14,362 nucleotides of DNA. Origin: Opitutaceae bacterium. GTDB lineage: Bacteria; Verrucomicrobiota; Verrucomicrobiia; Opitutales; Opitutaceae. Shown one piece after another: positions 1 through 7,828 of the stretch. Below the pieces are notes generated by a model, which was given only the letters and a program-made list of their open reading frames with translations, made no database searches and was not told the DNA's origin. Position 1 is the stretch's first letter; every line of letters begins with the position of its first letter. A program made the position numbers and the translations under genes. The DNA lies in the NCBI GenBank assembly GCA_025352845.1, contig JANXSC010000345.1, positions 1-14,362 of the forward strand, given 5' to 3'.

Positions 1-60
1 GTGCGGGGTGAGGGCACCCCGCACTTTCCGCGCACTGCGGGGTGAGGGCACCCCGCCTAC
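1..60. repeat. Two copies of a GC-rich palindromic repeat
   Basis: The same 20-base unit, GCGGGGTGAGGGCACCCCGC, occurs at 3-22 and 37-56. Each copy folds into a hairpin with loop AGGG. The first stem is 10 bp when flanking bases are included (1-10 with 15-24); the second is 8 bp (37-44 with 49-56). On the minus strand the second copy begins GTAGGCGGGGT, much like the repeat inside ccoG at 1584-1609, so both may belong to one dispersed REP-like family. The pair lies 35 bases past the end of the last cco-operon gene and could help end that transcript or protect its 3' end, but there is no T-run to call a classical terminator. The array may continue beyond the left edge. Confidence 0.75.
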
Positions 61-94
61 ATCGGCAAACGAACTTTTGGCGAACCCACTCATT

Positions 95-781
95 TCAAAA
101 ACAAATCCATCCTCCGATATCCGGCCCCGCAAATCCGAGCGTCGCCCGCGCCCGCCAGCCGATCACGAGCGCCGTGGTGAGCGCGAGCGTCACGCGCAAG
201 CGCCCGAGCCAGAGCGGCGTGAGTTTCGCCCGCAGCCAGTGAAACTGCGTCTGCGCGAGCCACAGCAACGGCACTGTCCCGAGGCCAAACGCCAGGAGCG
301 CCGTCGCGCCCTGCGCCGCCGAGCCCGCGAGCAACGCCAACGCCACCACCAGGTAGAGCGGCCCGCAGGGCAGCAGCGGCGTCGCGATACCGAGCGCGGC
401 GGCGACCACGACCGGTGGCCGCCCGCGCACCCACGCGCGCAGCCGCCAGGTGAGCCGACCCAGCGCAGCACTCTTCGGCACATGCCGATCCCAACGAAAC
501 GCCAGCGCCAGAAAAACGGCGACCCCGATCCACGGCAACCAGTGCAACGCCGACTGCGAGATCCACGCGAGCGGCAGGCGCCCCAACCCGCCCGCGACCG
601 CCCCGAGCACCGCGTAGCCCGTCAGTCGCGCGCCGTGATAGGCGGTCGCGATCGCGCGGACATCGCCGCGCACCGGCAGCAGCGAACACGCGAGCGGTCC
701 GCACATGCCCGCGCAATGCAGGCTCGTGACGAGCCCCGCGACAAAAGCCGCGACCGGCGAGTGGACGACAGTGGTGTCCAT
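95..781 (-). CDS. TauE/SafE-family (DsbD_2-like) membrane protein of the cbb3 oxidase cluster
   Basis: This 228-residue integral membrane protein has about six hydrophobic segments. Near the N terminus it carries HCAGMCGP (residues 22-29) and in the middle TPLLPCGPLY (134-143). These paired Cys motifs mark the group annotated as sulfite exporter TauE/SafE or cytochrome c biogenesis DsbD_2-like proteins. Members are often found beside cco genes, where a role in copper or other metal handling, or thiol chemistry during oxidase assembly, is suspected; that role is inferred from context here. The ATG at 781 lies 4 bases after the stop of the 48-residue ORF upstream, so the gene is translated as part of the cco operon. 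It is the last gene of the operon, and palindromic repeats follow. The family call is firm; the transported substrate is not known. Confidence 0.85.
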   Translation of the reverse strand: MDTTVVHSPVAAFVAGLVTSLHCAGMCGPLACSLLPVRGDVRAIATAYHGARLTGYAVLGAVAGGLGRLPLAWISQSALHWLPWIGVAVFLALAFRWDRHVPKSAALGRLTWRLRAWVRGRPPVVVAAALGIATPLLPCGPLYLVVALALLAGSAAQGATALLAFGLGTVPLLWLAQTQFHWLRAKLTPLWLGRLRVTLALTTALVIGWRARATLGFAGPDIGGWICF

Positions 782-785
782 AATC

Positions 786-932
786 TCAACGCCCGCGTTG
801 CGTCGCGAGCGGCACCTCCGCCACGCGGTTTTTCGACGCCACCACGATCCACGCCGACCACACGCCCGCGTGTAGCACCGCCCCGGCCACGAACCACAGC
901 CACAGCCGGGATTTTCGCTCAGCGTTTTTCAC
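786..932 (-). CDS. Unrecognised 48-residue single-pass membrane protein in the cco operon
   Basis: A short reading frame links ccoG and the TauE-like gene. It starts with GTG at 930-932, inside the last codons of ccoG (14-base overlap), and stops with TGA at 786-788, 4 bases before the next ATG. AAGGAG sits 4 bases before the GTG, the only clear Shine-Dalgarno site I see in this operon. The product has a basic N terminus (MKNAERKSR), one hydrophobic helix rich in Trp (roughly residues 10-33) and a short polar tail ending in QRGR. It does not resemble CcoS or CcoQ motifs. Its place after ccoG is where FixH/CcoH often lies, but it is far too short for FixH (about 150 residues). A small assembly or regulatory partner of the oxidase is a guess from position only. 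Confidence 0.6.
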   Translation of the reverse strand: MKNAERKSRLWLWFVAGAVLHAGVWSAWIVVASKNRVAEVPLATQRGR

Positions 933-2373
933 GGCGCTCCTTTTCTTCCTCGCGTAGCAGCCGCGCTTCAGGCCCGAGGAACTCGACGGCGCGCGTGAGT
1001 TGATATTGCCCCGCGCTGTCCCGCACCGTCACCACGAGATGGAACGGCGCGATGTAGCTCAGCCGCGGCTGCTGCAACACGAGCGGATGCACCACCTCAC
1101 CCATCGCCGCGACTTCCACTTCGCCGTCGAAACCGACAACGCGCAGCTCCGCCGGCGCACCCATGATCGTCAGCGTGAAACGCGCCGGGGTGTTGCGCTT
1201 GTTCACCAGCCGCACGAGAAACTGATTTCGCACCGTGGTCGCATCGATCACGTAGGGCGCACCGATCATCCGTGTGACACCGAGACTCGCCGGTCGCACC
1301 GTGGACAGCGCCCACGTCGCCACCGTGGCACCGATAAGCAACAACCCAAAATAAAGCAGCGTGCGCGGACGAATCCAGCGCGTGCGCCCGCCCGCCAGTG
1401 CCCGCTGCGAGTCGTAACGGATGAGACCACGCGGTCGCGCGAGACGGTCCATCACCTCGTCGCACGCATCGATGCACGCCGTGCAGCCCACACATTCCAT
1501 TTGCAGCCCCTGCCGGATGTCGATGCCGGTCGAGCAGACCTGCACACAGCGATTGCAGTCGATGCAATCGCCAACGGTTCGTTGTAGGGCGGGGTCTCCC
1601 GCCCCCGCCTTGTTCTTCCCCCGCGGTTCACCGCGTTCCGCATCATATCCAATCACGAGCGAATGATCGTCGATCAGCGCTGATTGAATCCGGCCATAGG
1701 GACAGATCACGATGCAGAGCTGCTCGCGAAACCAGGCGAAATTGAAATACAGCACACCGGTCGCAACCACCATGAAGACGAATGCCCCCCAGTGCCGCGC
1801 CGGCTCTACGCGCACCATTGCCCACACCTCGGGCAAAGACACGAAATACGCCAGCAGCAGGTGCGTGATCGTCGCGGCCGCGAAAAGGTAGAGCCCGTGC
1901 TTCGCCACCCGGCGCGCGATCTTCGCCGCGGAGAGCGGCGCGTCACGCAGCGCCCGCCGCCGCACCGCATCGCCCTCAATCCAGCGCTCAATCCGCCGGA
2001 ACACATGGTCGAGGAAGACCGTGTGCGGACAGGCCCAGCCACACCACACGCGCCCAAACAGGGCCGTCACAAAAAACAGCGAAAAACCCAGCCCGGTGAT
2101 CACAAAGAAAACCAACCACAAATCCTGGGCCGCAAACGTGAGACCAAAAAGATGAAACCGCAGTTCGGCCACATCGAGAAACACCGCCGGATGGCCGTTG
2201 ATGGTGATCCACGGCAGCGCGAGGTAGAAAACGATGAGCGCCGCCGCGGCGATCTTTCGCGCGCGGGCGAACCGGCCCCGGACATCAGCGGGGTGGAGAA
2301 AACTCCGCGAGCCATCCGCGCGAATCGTGATGACGGATTCGCGGCTCGGGCGGACGATGGTGGTTGCAGGCAT
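919..2373 (-). CDS. ccoG: CcoG/FixG/RdxA-type cbb3 oxidase accessory iron-sulfur protein
   Basis: This 484-residue membrane-bound ferredoxin-like protein assists cbb3 oxidase maturation; family members are reported as Cu(II) reductases supplying Cu(I). Membrane helices are visible near 41-57, 85-106, 160-180, 196-215 and 338-356. The family signature VWCGWACPHTVFL lies at 109-121 and RIERWIEGD at 127-135. Two 4Fe-4S motifs follow: CIDCNRCVQVC (270-280) and CVGCTACIDAC (294-304). The C-terminal 120 residues form the periplasmic immunoglobulin-like FixG_C domain. Length matches the family. The ATG at 2373 follows a C/T-rich leader (CCATTTTTCCTTC) 61 bases after ccoP. The linker before the first cluster (residues 256-264) is encoded by a GC-rich palindrome at 1584-1609 that looks like a dispersed repeat; the frame stays open. 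The gene overlaps the next small ORF by 14 bases. Confidence 0.95.
   Translation of the reverse strand: MPATTIVRPSRESVITIRADGSRSFLHPADVRGRFARARKIAAAALIVFYLALPWITINGHPAVFLDVAELRFHLFGLTFAAQDLWLVFFVITGLGFSLFFVTALFGRVWCGWACPHTVFLDHVFRRIERWIEGDAVRRRALRDAPLSAAKIARRVAKHGLYLFAAATITHLLLAYFVSLPEVWAMVRVEPARHWGAFVFMVVATGVLYFNFAWFREQLCIVICPYGRIQSALIDDHSLVIGYDAERGEPRGKNKAGAGDPALQRTVGDCIDCNRCVQVCSTGIDIRQGLQMECVGCTACIDACDEVMDRLARPRGLIRYDSQRALAGGRTRWIRPRTLLYFGLLLIGATVATWALSTVRPASLGVTRMIGAPYVIDATTVRNQFLVRLVNKRNTPARFTLTIMGAPAELRVVGFDGEVEVAAMGEVVHPLVLQQPRLSYIAPFHLVVTVRDSAGQYQLTRAVEFLGPEARLLREEEKERREKR
1584..1609 (+). repeat. REP-like palindrome inside ccoG
   Basis: Reading on the plus strand, GTAGGGCGGGG is followed by TCTCCCGCCC. 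The arms GGGCGGG (1587-1593) and CCCGCCC (1598-1604) pair perfectly around a 4-base loop. The opening GTAGG-CGGGG-T is shared, with a one-base difference, by the repeat at the left edge of the window read on the minus strand. In ccoG it encodes residues 256-264 (AGAGDPALQ on the minus strand), in a linker that varies within the family. Chance similarity in a GC-rich genome cannot be excluded. Confidence 0.5.
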
Positions 2374-2434
2374 GAAGGAAAAATGGGGCTCGAAGCGGAC
2401 CCGCGCGTCCGACCCGCAGCGTTCGCGCGCCGCC

Positions 2435-3001
2435 CTACGGTGCGGGAGCCGCGACGATCGGCTCGCCTTCGCGGTGGTGACTCAAAATGAACGCGGTTAC
2501 TTCACTGATTTTCTTGGCCCCGAGCACCGGCCCCCACGTCGGCATGCCTTTCGCAAGCACGCCCTTTCCGATCAGATCGTGAATCTCGACCGGCCGTCCG
2601 CCATGCACCCACACCGTGTCCGTGAGATTGTTGCCGATGGCGACGGGGCTCTCGGCCTTGCCGCGCAGGCTCGGCAGGTGGCAGGCGGCGCAGTTGGCGT
2701 CATAGACGGCCTTGCCCGCGGCCACGAACGCGGCGTTGCGGCTCATCTGCCACAGGCTCGCGTCGTCGAGTTTCACGGCGGAGAGGCGCTCCGCCTCGAT
2801 GCGCGCCATCTCCGCGGCGACGGTTTGCGTGCCGCTCTCGCCGATGTGAAACCACTCGTAGTAGGCCCAGTAGCCGACCCAAAAAATAATCGTGGCGTAG
2901 AGCGTATTGAGCCACCAATTCGGGAGCCGCTTGTCGTATTCCTGGATGCCGTCGAAGACGTGCGGCCGGATCGGGTCTTCAGGCGGAGGTGTCGGTTTCA
3001 T
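2435..3001 (-). CDS. ccoP: cbb3 cytochrome c oxidase subunit CcoP, one-haem form
   Basis: This 188-residue membrane-anchored cytochrome c passes electrons to the oxidase core. The N terminus carries the CcoP_N signature (HVFDGIQEYDKRLPNWW, residues 14-30) followed by one helix (about 31-50). A single c-type haem site, CAACH, is at 104-108 with the probable axial Met at GMPTW (Met153). Classical proteobacterial CcoP is about 300 residues with two haem motifs, so this is a one-haem version; the frame ends cleanly with TAG, with no sign of truncation. I chose ATG at 3001 over an upstream TTG (3028): it is an ATG, gives a 23-base rather than 50-base overlap with the CcoQ-like gene, and MKPTPPPEDP fits the family start. 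It sits between the CcoQ-like gene and ccoG. Confidence 0.92.
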   Translation of the reverse strand: MKPTPPPEDPIRPHVFDGIQEYDKRLPNWWLNTLYATIIFWVGYWAYYEWFHIGESGTQTVAAEMARIEAERLSAVKLDDASLWQMSRNAAFVAAGKAVYDANCAACHLPSLRGKAESPVAIGNNLTDTVWVHGGRPVEIHDLIGKGVLAKGMPTWGPVLGAKKISEVTAFILSHHREGEPIVAAPAP

Positions 3002-3173
3002 GGGACGCAGGCGGGGTGGCGGTGGCAAACGGCAGGTTTTCGAAGCGCTCAGTCGTCCCGGGACTCATGCGCAGCGCGCGCCACGCACACGTCACGTAGA
3101 TCGAAAAGGCGGTGGCAAACGCCGCGAGCGTGTAGAGCGCGGCGGTGTCTTCGAGGATGAGGCGGCGGAACAT
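2979..3173 (-). CDS. ccoQ: CcoQ-like small membrane subunit of cbb3 oxidase
   Basis: This 64-residue protein has one hydrophobic helix (about residues 11-32, AALYTLAAFATAFSIYVTCA) followed by a basic stretch (WRALR) and a Pro/Thr-rich cytoplasmic tail. It lies 14 bases after the ccoNO stop and overlaps the ccoP start by 23 bases, the usual position of ccoQ/fixQ, whose product stabilises the assembled oxidase. Sequence similarity to proteobacterial CcoQ is weak, so the name rests on size, topology and position. The ATG at 3171-3173 is preceded by CCATTCTCCCTCCC and lacks a Shine-Dalgarno site. The same frame stays open further upstream within ccoNO, but the ATG after the ccoNO stop is the sensible start. 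Confidence 0.72.
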   Translation of the reverse strand: MFRRLILEDTAALYTLAAFATAFSIYVTCAWRALRMSPGTTERFENLPFATATPPASHETDTSA

Positions 3174-3187
3174 GGGAGGGAGAATGG

Positions 3188-5521
<2,334 letters not shown>

Positions 5522-5548
5522 GGAGGAGAAAATGGAGACGAAGCCGAA

Positions 5549-5737
5549 TCAGGCGCGCGGCCCACCCGGCGGCGCGCGAGGCACCGGAACGGTGCGCGGT
5601 TTTTCCTCCGCCAGCGGGAGCAGCGAATCGCGCTCCGCGCTGCTCAACCGGCCACGCGCATGCTCGCGGAGAAAAAAGACGACGAACGCACCGACGAGAC
5701 ACAGACTGATCGCGAGCGTAAGGGGGACGACGGCCAT
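5549..5737 (-). CDS. Small single-pass membrane protein, CcoS-like
   Basis: This 62-residue protein has an N-terminal hydrophobic helix (about residues 3-22, VVPLTLAISLCLVGAFVVFF) followed by a charged stretch (LREHARGRLSSAERDSLLPL) and a Pro-rich tail. It lies 27 bases before ccoNO and starts 11 bases after the stop of the DUF2934 gene. Size, topology and position recall CcoS, needed in other bacteria to insert haem and copper into CcoN. The usual CcoS pattern with W/F-x-x-x-SGQ-x-DDLE is not clearly present, so I leave the symbol blank. The ATG at 5735-5737 is preceded by CGCCCGCCC with no Shine-Dalgarno site close by. A longer frame opening at 5899 exists but would overlap the DUF2934 gene heavily and is rejected. 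Confidence 0.62.
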   Translation of the reverse strand: MAVVPLTLAISLCLVGAFVVFFLREHARGRLSSAERDSLLPLAEEKPRTVPVPRAPPGGPRA

Positions 5738-5748
5738 GGGCGGGCGAA

Positions 5749-5973
5749 CTACTCCCCCACTGTCAGAGCGTGGACCGGGGCCATGGCGCCGTGGCGATTC
5801 GCGTGCCCGGTTGGGCGGCCGTGGTGGTGGCGGAGGAGTTCCCGCGCCGCGAACCAGTTGTCGAGTTCGACCCCGTCGCGGCAGCCGCCCTCCATCCACA
5901 GGCGAAAGGCAGTGTGCTGAATCTCGGCTTCCGTGGGCTCGTGGAGCGGCGTGGCGGTTGATGTGGTCTTCAT
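5749..5973 (-). CDS. DUF2934-family small protein at the head of the cco operon
   Basis: This 74-residue soluble protein carries the DUF2934 pattern: EIQHTAFRLWMEGGCRDGVE followed by LDNWFAARELL (residues 21-51), matching the family form of an Ile-x-x-x-A-x-x-x-W-E/M-x-G-x-x-x-G core with a following W-x-x-A-E-like end. The C-terminal 20 residues are His/Gly-rich (HHHGRPTGHANRHG) and could bind metal, though this is only compositional. The function of DUF2934 is unknown. The ATG at 5971-5973 follows AAAGAGTTTCTC. The gene is 11 bases upstream of the CcoS-like gene, so it is probably the first gene of the oxidase transcript; no promoter motif could be assigned. Confidence 0.75.
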   Translation of the reverse strand: MKTTSTATPLHEPTEAEIQHTAFRLWMEGGCRDGVELDNWFAARELLRHHHGRPTGHANRHGAMAPVHALTVGE

Positions 5974-6075
5974 GAGAAACTCTTTGCTGGGTTGAGCCTC
6001 ACTTTAACCACGGACCGCCAAGACCGCTCCGCACGAGTTGGCAGTCGCTGCGCATTTCTTGTGACAGCAAGAGCT

Positions 6076-6105
6076 GCCTGGCAAAGCGCCCCTGCTCCGC
6101 CAGGC
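6076..6105. repeat. Inverted repeat upstream of the cco operon
   Basis: GCCTGGC (6076-6082) and GCCAGGC (6099-6105) are perfect 7-base arms. The 16-base middle can add three further pairs (AGC with GCT). It lies about 100 bases upstream of the DUF2934 start codon. No T-run follows on either strand, so it is not a clear terminator; an operator or leader structure is possible but unproven. Confidence 0.45.
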
Positions 6106-6311
6106 GGCACATCCGTTGATGCGCGCACGGCGAAAATTTTCATGAGTTCACGTCGTTCCGCCATTCGGGCGGATCAGGCCCATCTCGCAGTGAACCTTCG
6201 TTGCACGTCTCGGACTGGGACGAGGCAGAAATCAATCGTCCGCGATCGGCGCGAGCATCCGCACCGGGAGGTGCCCGCGGAACGATCCGGAAAATCTTTT
6301 AAAGTAACACG

Positions 6312-6334
6312 AACCGAGTCCGTCGGACTCGGTT
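6312..6334 (-). terminator. Hairpin after the csbD-dodecin pair
   Basis: AACCGAGTCC (6312-6321) pairs perfectly with GGACTCGGTT (6325-6334) around a 3-base loop, 7 bases past the dodecin stop codon. On the minus strand AAAA precedes the stem and a broken T-rich stretch (TTCGTGTTACTTT) follows. On the plus strand TTTT follows the stem directly. It probably ends the csbD-dodecin transcript and may work in both directions. Confidence 0.6.
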
Positions 6335-6341
6335 TTGTTCC

Positions 6342-6551
6342 TCAAGCTTCCACCGCGAAACCGACCTTGATGGTCACCTGCCAGTGGTGGATTTTTCCTT
6401 TGCCGATGTTTCCGCGCGTGTCGATCACCTGAAACCAGCAGAGATGTTTGACGGTTTGGTGCGCCCGGCGGATGGCCTTGGTCACAGCGTCTTCGATCGA
6501 CGTGGTGGAGGTGCCGGTGAGTTCGATGATTTTGTAAACGGGATCTTTCAT
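6342..6551 (-). CDS. Dodecin family flavin-binding protein
   Basis: This 69-residue protein matches dodecin across its length: VYKIIELTGTSTTSIEDAVT, then KAIRRAHQTVKHLCWFQVID and a C-terminal strand HHWQVTIKVGFAVEA. Dodecins form hollow dodecamers that bind flavins (riboflavin/FMN) and so store them or limit their photochemistry; a Trp in the position of LCWFQV fits the aromatic residue that stacks with flavin. I chose ATG at 6551 because MKDPVYKIIEL is the normal family start; the frame remains open upstream to 6614 but that extension (rich in Arg, Pro and Gly) overlaps csbD and is not family-like. Its leader is CAAACTCCCCCC with no Shine-Dalgarno site. It lies 50 bases after the csbD-like gene and is followed by a hairpin, so the two form a short operon. 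Confidence 0.92.
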   Translation of the reverse strand: MKDPVYKIIELTGTSTTSIEDAVTKAIRRAHQTVKHLCWFQVIDTRGNIGKGKIHHWQVTIKVGFAVEA

Positions 6552-6601
6552 GGGGGGAGTTTGCCCGCCATTCGCGTGTCCGCGAGGGCGGGCGCTTTGG
6601 C

Positions 6602-6808
6602 TTATGTGCAGCAACTGTCGGCGCTGGCTTGCTTGATCGCTTTCTCCACGGCCTCGCGGCTCTCGCCGGTGCGCTTCTGGATGCGCCCCAGCAGTTCGTC
6701 ATGCTTGCCCTCGATGTATTGGAGATCGTCGTCCGTGAGCTTGGCCCACTTCTGCTTCAATTTGCCCTTGGTGATGTTCCAGTCGCCCTTGATTTCCAGT
6801 GTGTTCAT
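6602..6808 (-). CDS. CsbD family stress-response protein
   Basis: This 68-residue, strongly charged protein matches the CsbD family: an N-terminal LEIKGDWNITKGKLKQKWAK segment, then LTDDDLQYIEGKHDELLGRI and a helix QKRTGESREAVEKAIKQ. CsbD proteins are induced by general stress (sigma B in Bacillus, for example) but their molecular role is unknown. An unusual detail is the C-terminal tail SADSCCT with two adjacent cysteines in an otherwise Cys-free protein. The ATG at 6806-6808 has no Shine-Dalgarno site. A small hairpin (6827-6843) lies in the leader. It is likely co-transcribed with the dodecin gene 50 bases downstream. Confidence 0.93.
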   Translation of the reverse strand: MNTLEIKGDWNITKGKLKQKWAKLTDDDLQYIEGKHDELLGRIQKRTGESREAVEKAIKQASADSCCT

Positions 6809-6826
6809 GATCGGTTTGGTTTTTTC

Positions 6827-6843
6827 GCCGTCATCGTGACGGC
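6827..6843. repeat. Small hairpin in the csbD leader
   Basis: GCCGTCA (6827-6833) pairs perfectly with TGACGGC (6837-6843) around a 3-base loop, 18 bases upstream of the csbD start. On the minus strand it is followed by an A-run rather than a T-run, so it does not look like a terminator for the ABC exporter genes upstream. It could be a leader structure or an operator. Confidence 0.35.
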
Positions 6844-6913
6844 CAACGAATTCCCGGATGGGCTGTCGGCGAATCCTATGGGATCGGCGCGACGTTTCAC
6901 ATGGGGCATAACC

Positions 6914-7828
6914 CTACGGCGGGCCGCCGGTGGCAGGCGCATCGATCGACACATCCATCTGCTGCCCGACGAGAATGGGAAGATCGCCGCGCGCGAAGCT
7001 GAAGATCACCTGAAGCACGCGGGTATCGACGCGCTCGGTGCTGTCGCCGGTCAGGGATTTTTTCGGCACTACATAGGGCTCGAAGCGCACGAACGTCAGC
7101 GGCGTTTCGATCTCTTTGCGGCCTCTGAGATAGCCCGTGGCCGCTGCGCCCGCCGGAATCCGCCACGCCTCGTTTTCGTCCACGTCCACCCGCACGTGGA
7201 GTGGCGTGACGCTGCCGAGCAGCAGCAACGGTGGCTGACCGACCGAGGCCGGCGTGACGGGCGCGAATTCGCCGAGATGCGCCTTTAGCTGGAGCACCTG
7301 ACCGTCCACGGGCGCGCGAACGGTCAGGCGCTCCAAGTCGGTTTCGCTGGATTTGAGTTCCGCCCGCGCCTGCGCCCGTTGCGCCTCGGCCTTCCGCGCC
7401 ACGAAGCGTTTCTTTTCCCGGTCATCGACGGTGCCGGCGCCTTTGGCCGCGAGGCCTTCGGCGAGGTTCACATCGTAACTGGCGTCGGCGAGTTGGGCGT
7501 CGGCGACTGCGACGGCTGCGACGCGCACGGCGTATTCTGCGCGCAGAGCGCGGTCGTCGATCATGAACAGGGGATCGCCCGTCTTCACGTGGTCGCCGAT
7601 GTGGACAAAGATTTTGGCGACGAGGCCGGCGAGAGAAGGGCCGATCAAAATATTTTCCGTGCCCGCTTCGACGAGGCCAGAGCCGGCGACGGACGTGCGG
7701 TAGGGCGACCGCGGCGCGGCGGAAAACGGCGGCACCGGTGGCGGCGTCTTGTCGCCGCGAACCACCGTGAAAACGGCGAAGGCCACGCCAGCCAGCGCCA
7801 ACAGCGGGATGAGGTATTTGCGAATCAT
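6914..7828 (-). CDS. HlyD/DevB-type membrane fusion protein of an ABC exporter
   Basis: This 304-residue periplasmic adaptor has one N-terminal membrane anchor (about residues 5-23) and a Pro-rich linker. Two halves of a lipoyl-like domain flank an alpha-helical hairpin: GSGLVEAGTENILIGPSLAG with VAKIFVHIGDHVKTGDPLF (about 49-89), and LERLTVRAPVDGQVLQL (about 185-201). A beta-barrel domain follows (DVDENEAWRIPAGAAATGYL), ending in GQQMDVSIDAP. Such proteins link an inner-membrane ABC transporter to an outer-membrane TolC-like channel. The ATG at 7828 overlaps the TGA of the ATPase gene in ATGA, so the two are translationally coupled. No outer-membrane channel gene is in the window. The substrate is unknown; DevBCA relatives export glycolipids, MacAB relatives peptides or antibiotics. 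Confidence 0.92.
   Translation of the reverse strand: MIRKYLIPLLALAGVAFAVFTVVRGDKTPPPVPPFSAAPRSPYRTSVAGSGLVEAGTENILIGPSLAGLVAKIFVHIGDHVKTGDPLFMIDDRALRAEYAVRVAAVAVADAQLADASYDVNLAEGLAAKGAGTVDDREKKRFVARKAEAQRAQARAELKSSETDLERLTVRAPVDGQVLQLKAHLGEFAPVTPASVGQPPLLLLGSVTPLHVRVDVDENEAWRIPAGAAATGYLRGRKEIETPLTFVRFEPYVVPKKSLTGDSTERVDTRVLQVIFSFARGDLPILVGQQMDVSIDAPATGGPP

Larger units (their letters stand above)
5974..6341. other. 368-base intergenic region upstream of the cco operon
   Basis: This stretch separates the dodecin gene from the DUF2934 gene. It holds a hairpin (6312-6334) just past the dodecin stop and an inverted repeat (6076-6105). The cco promoter most likely lies here, but I could not find a convincing -35/-10 pair, a sigma-54 site or an FNR/ANR box (TTGAT-N4-ATCAA) on the minus strand. 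A 64-codon open frame (5970-6164) touches the DUF2934 start by an ATGA overlap; its product (with an internal start MKIFAVRASTDVP) has no recognisable features, so I do not call it a gene. Confidence 0.6.

Noticed and set aside
8..1003. 331-codon plus-strand frame over the TauE-like gene
   Set aside because: Low-complexity Arg/Pro-rich product opposite a well-supported membrane protein gene; antisense shadow.
3002..3028. Upstream TTG start for ccoP
   Set aside because: Adds a Pro/Arg-rich leader, lengthens the overlap with the CcoQ-like gene to 50 bases and departs from the family start; ATG at 3001 is preferred.
1684..3160. Plus-strand frames opposite ccoG and ccoP
   Set aside because: No recognisable domains; they lie across genes with clear motifs on the minus strand.
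5970..6164. 64-codon minus-strand frame touching the DUF2934 start by ATGA
   Set aside because: The overlap looks operon-like, but the protein has no hydrophobic or family features and no start signal; most likely chance.
5974..6311. FNR/ANR box or sigma-54 promoter for the cco operon
   Set aside because: I looked for TTGAT-N4-ATCAA and GG-N10-GC patterns on the minus strand and found no convincing match.
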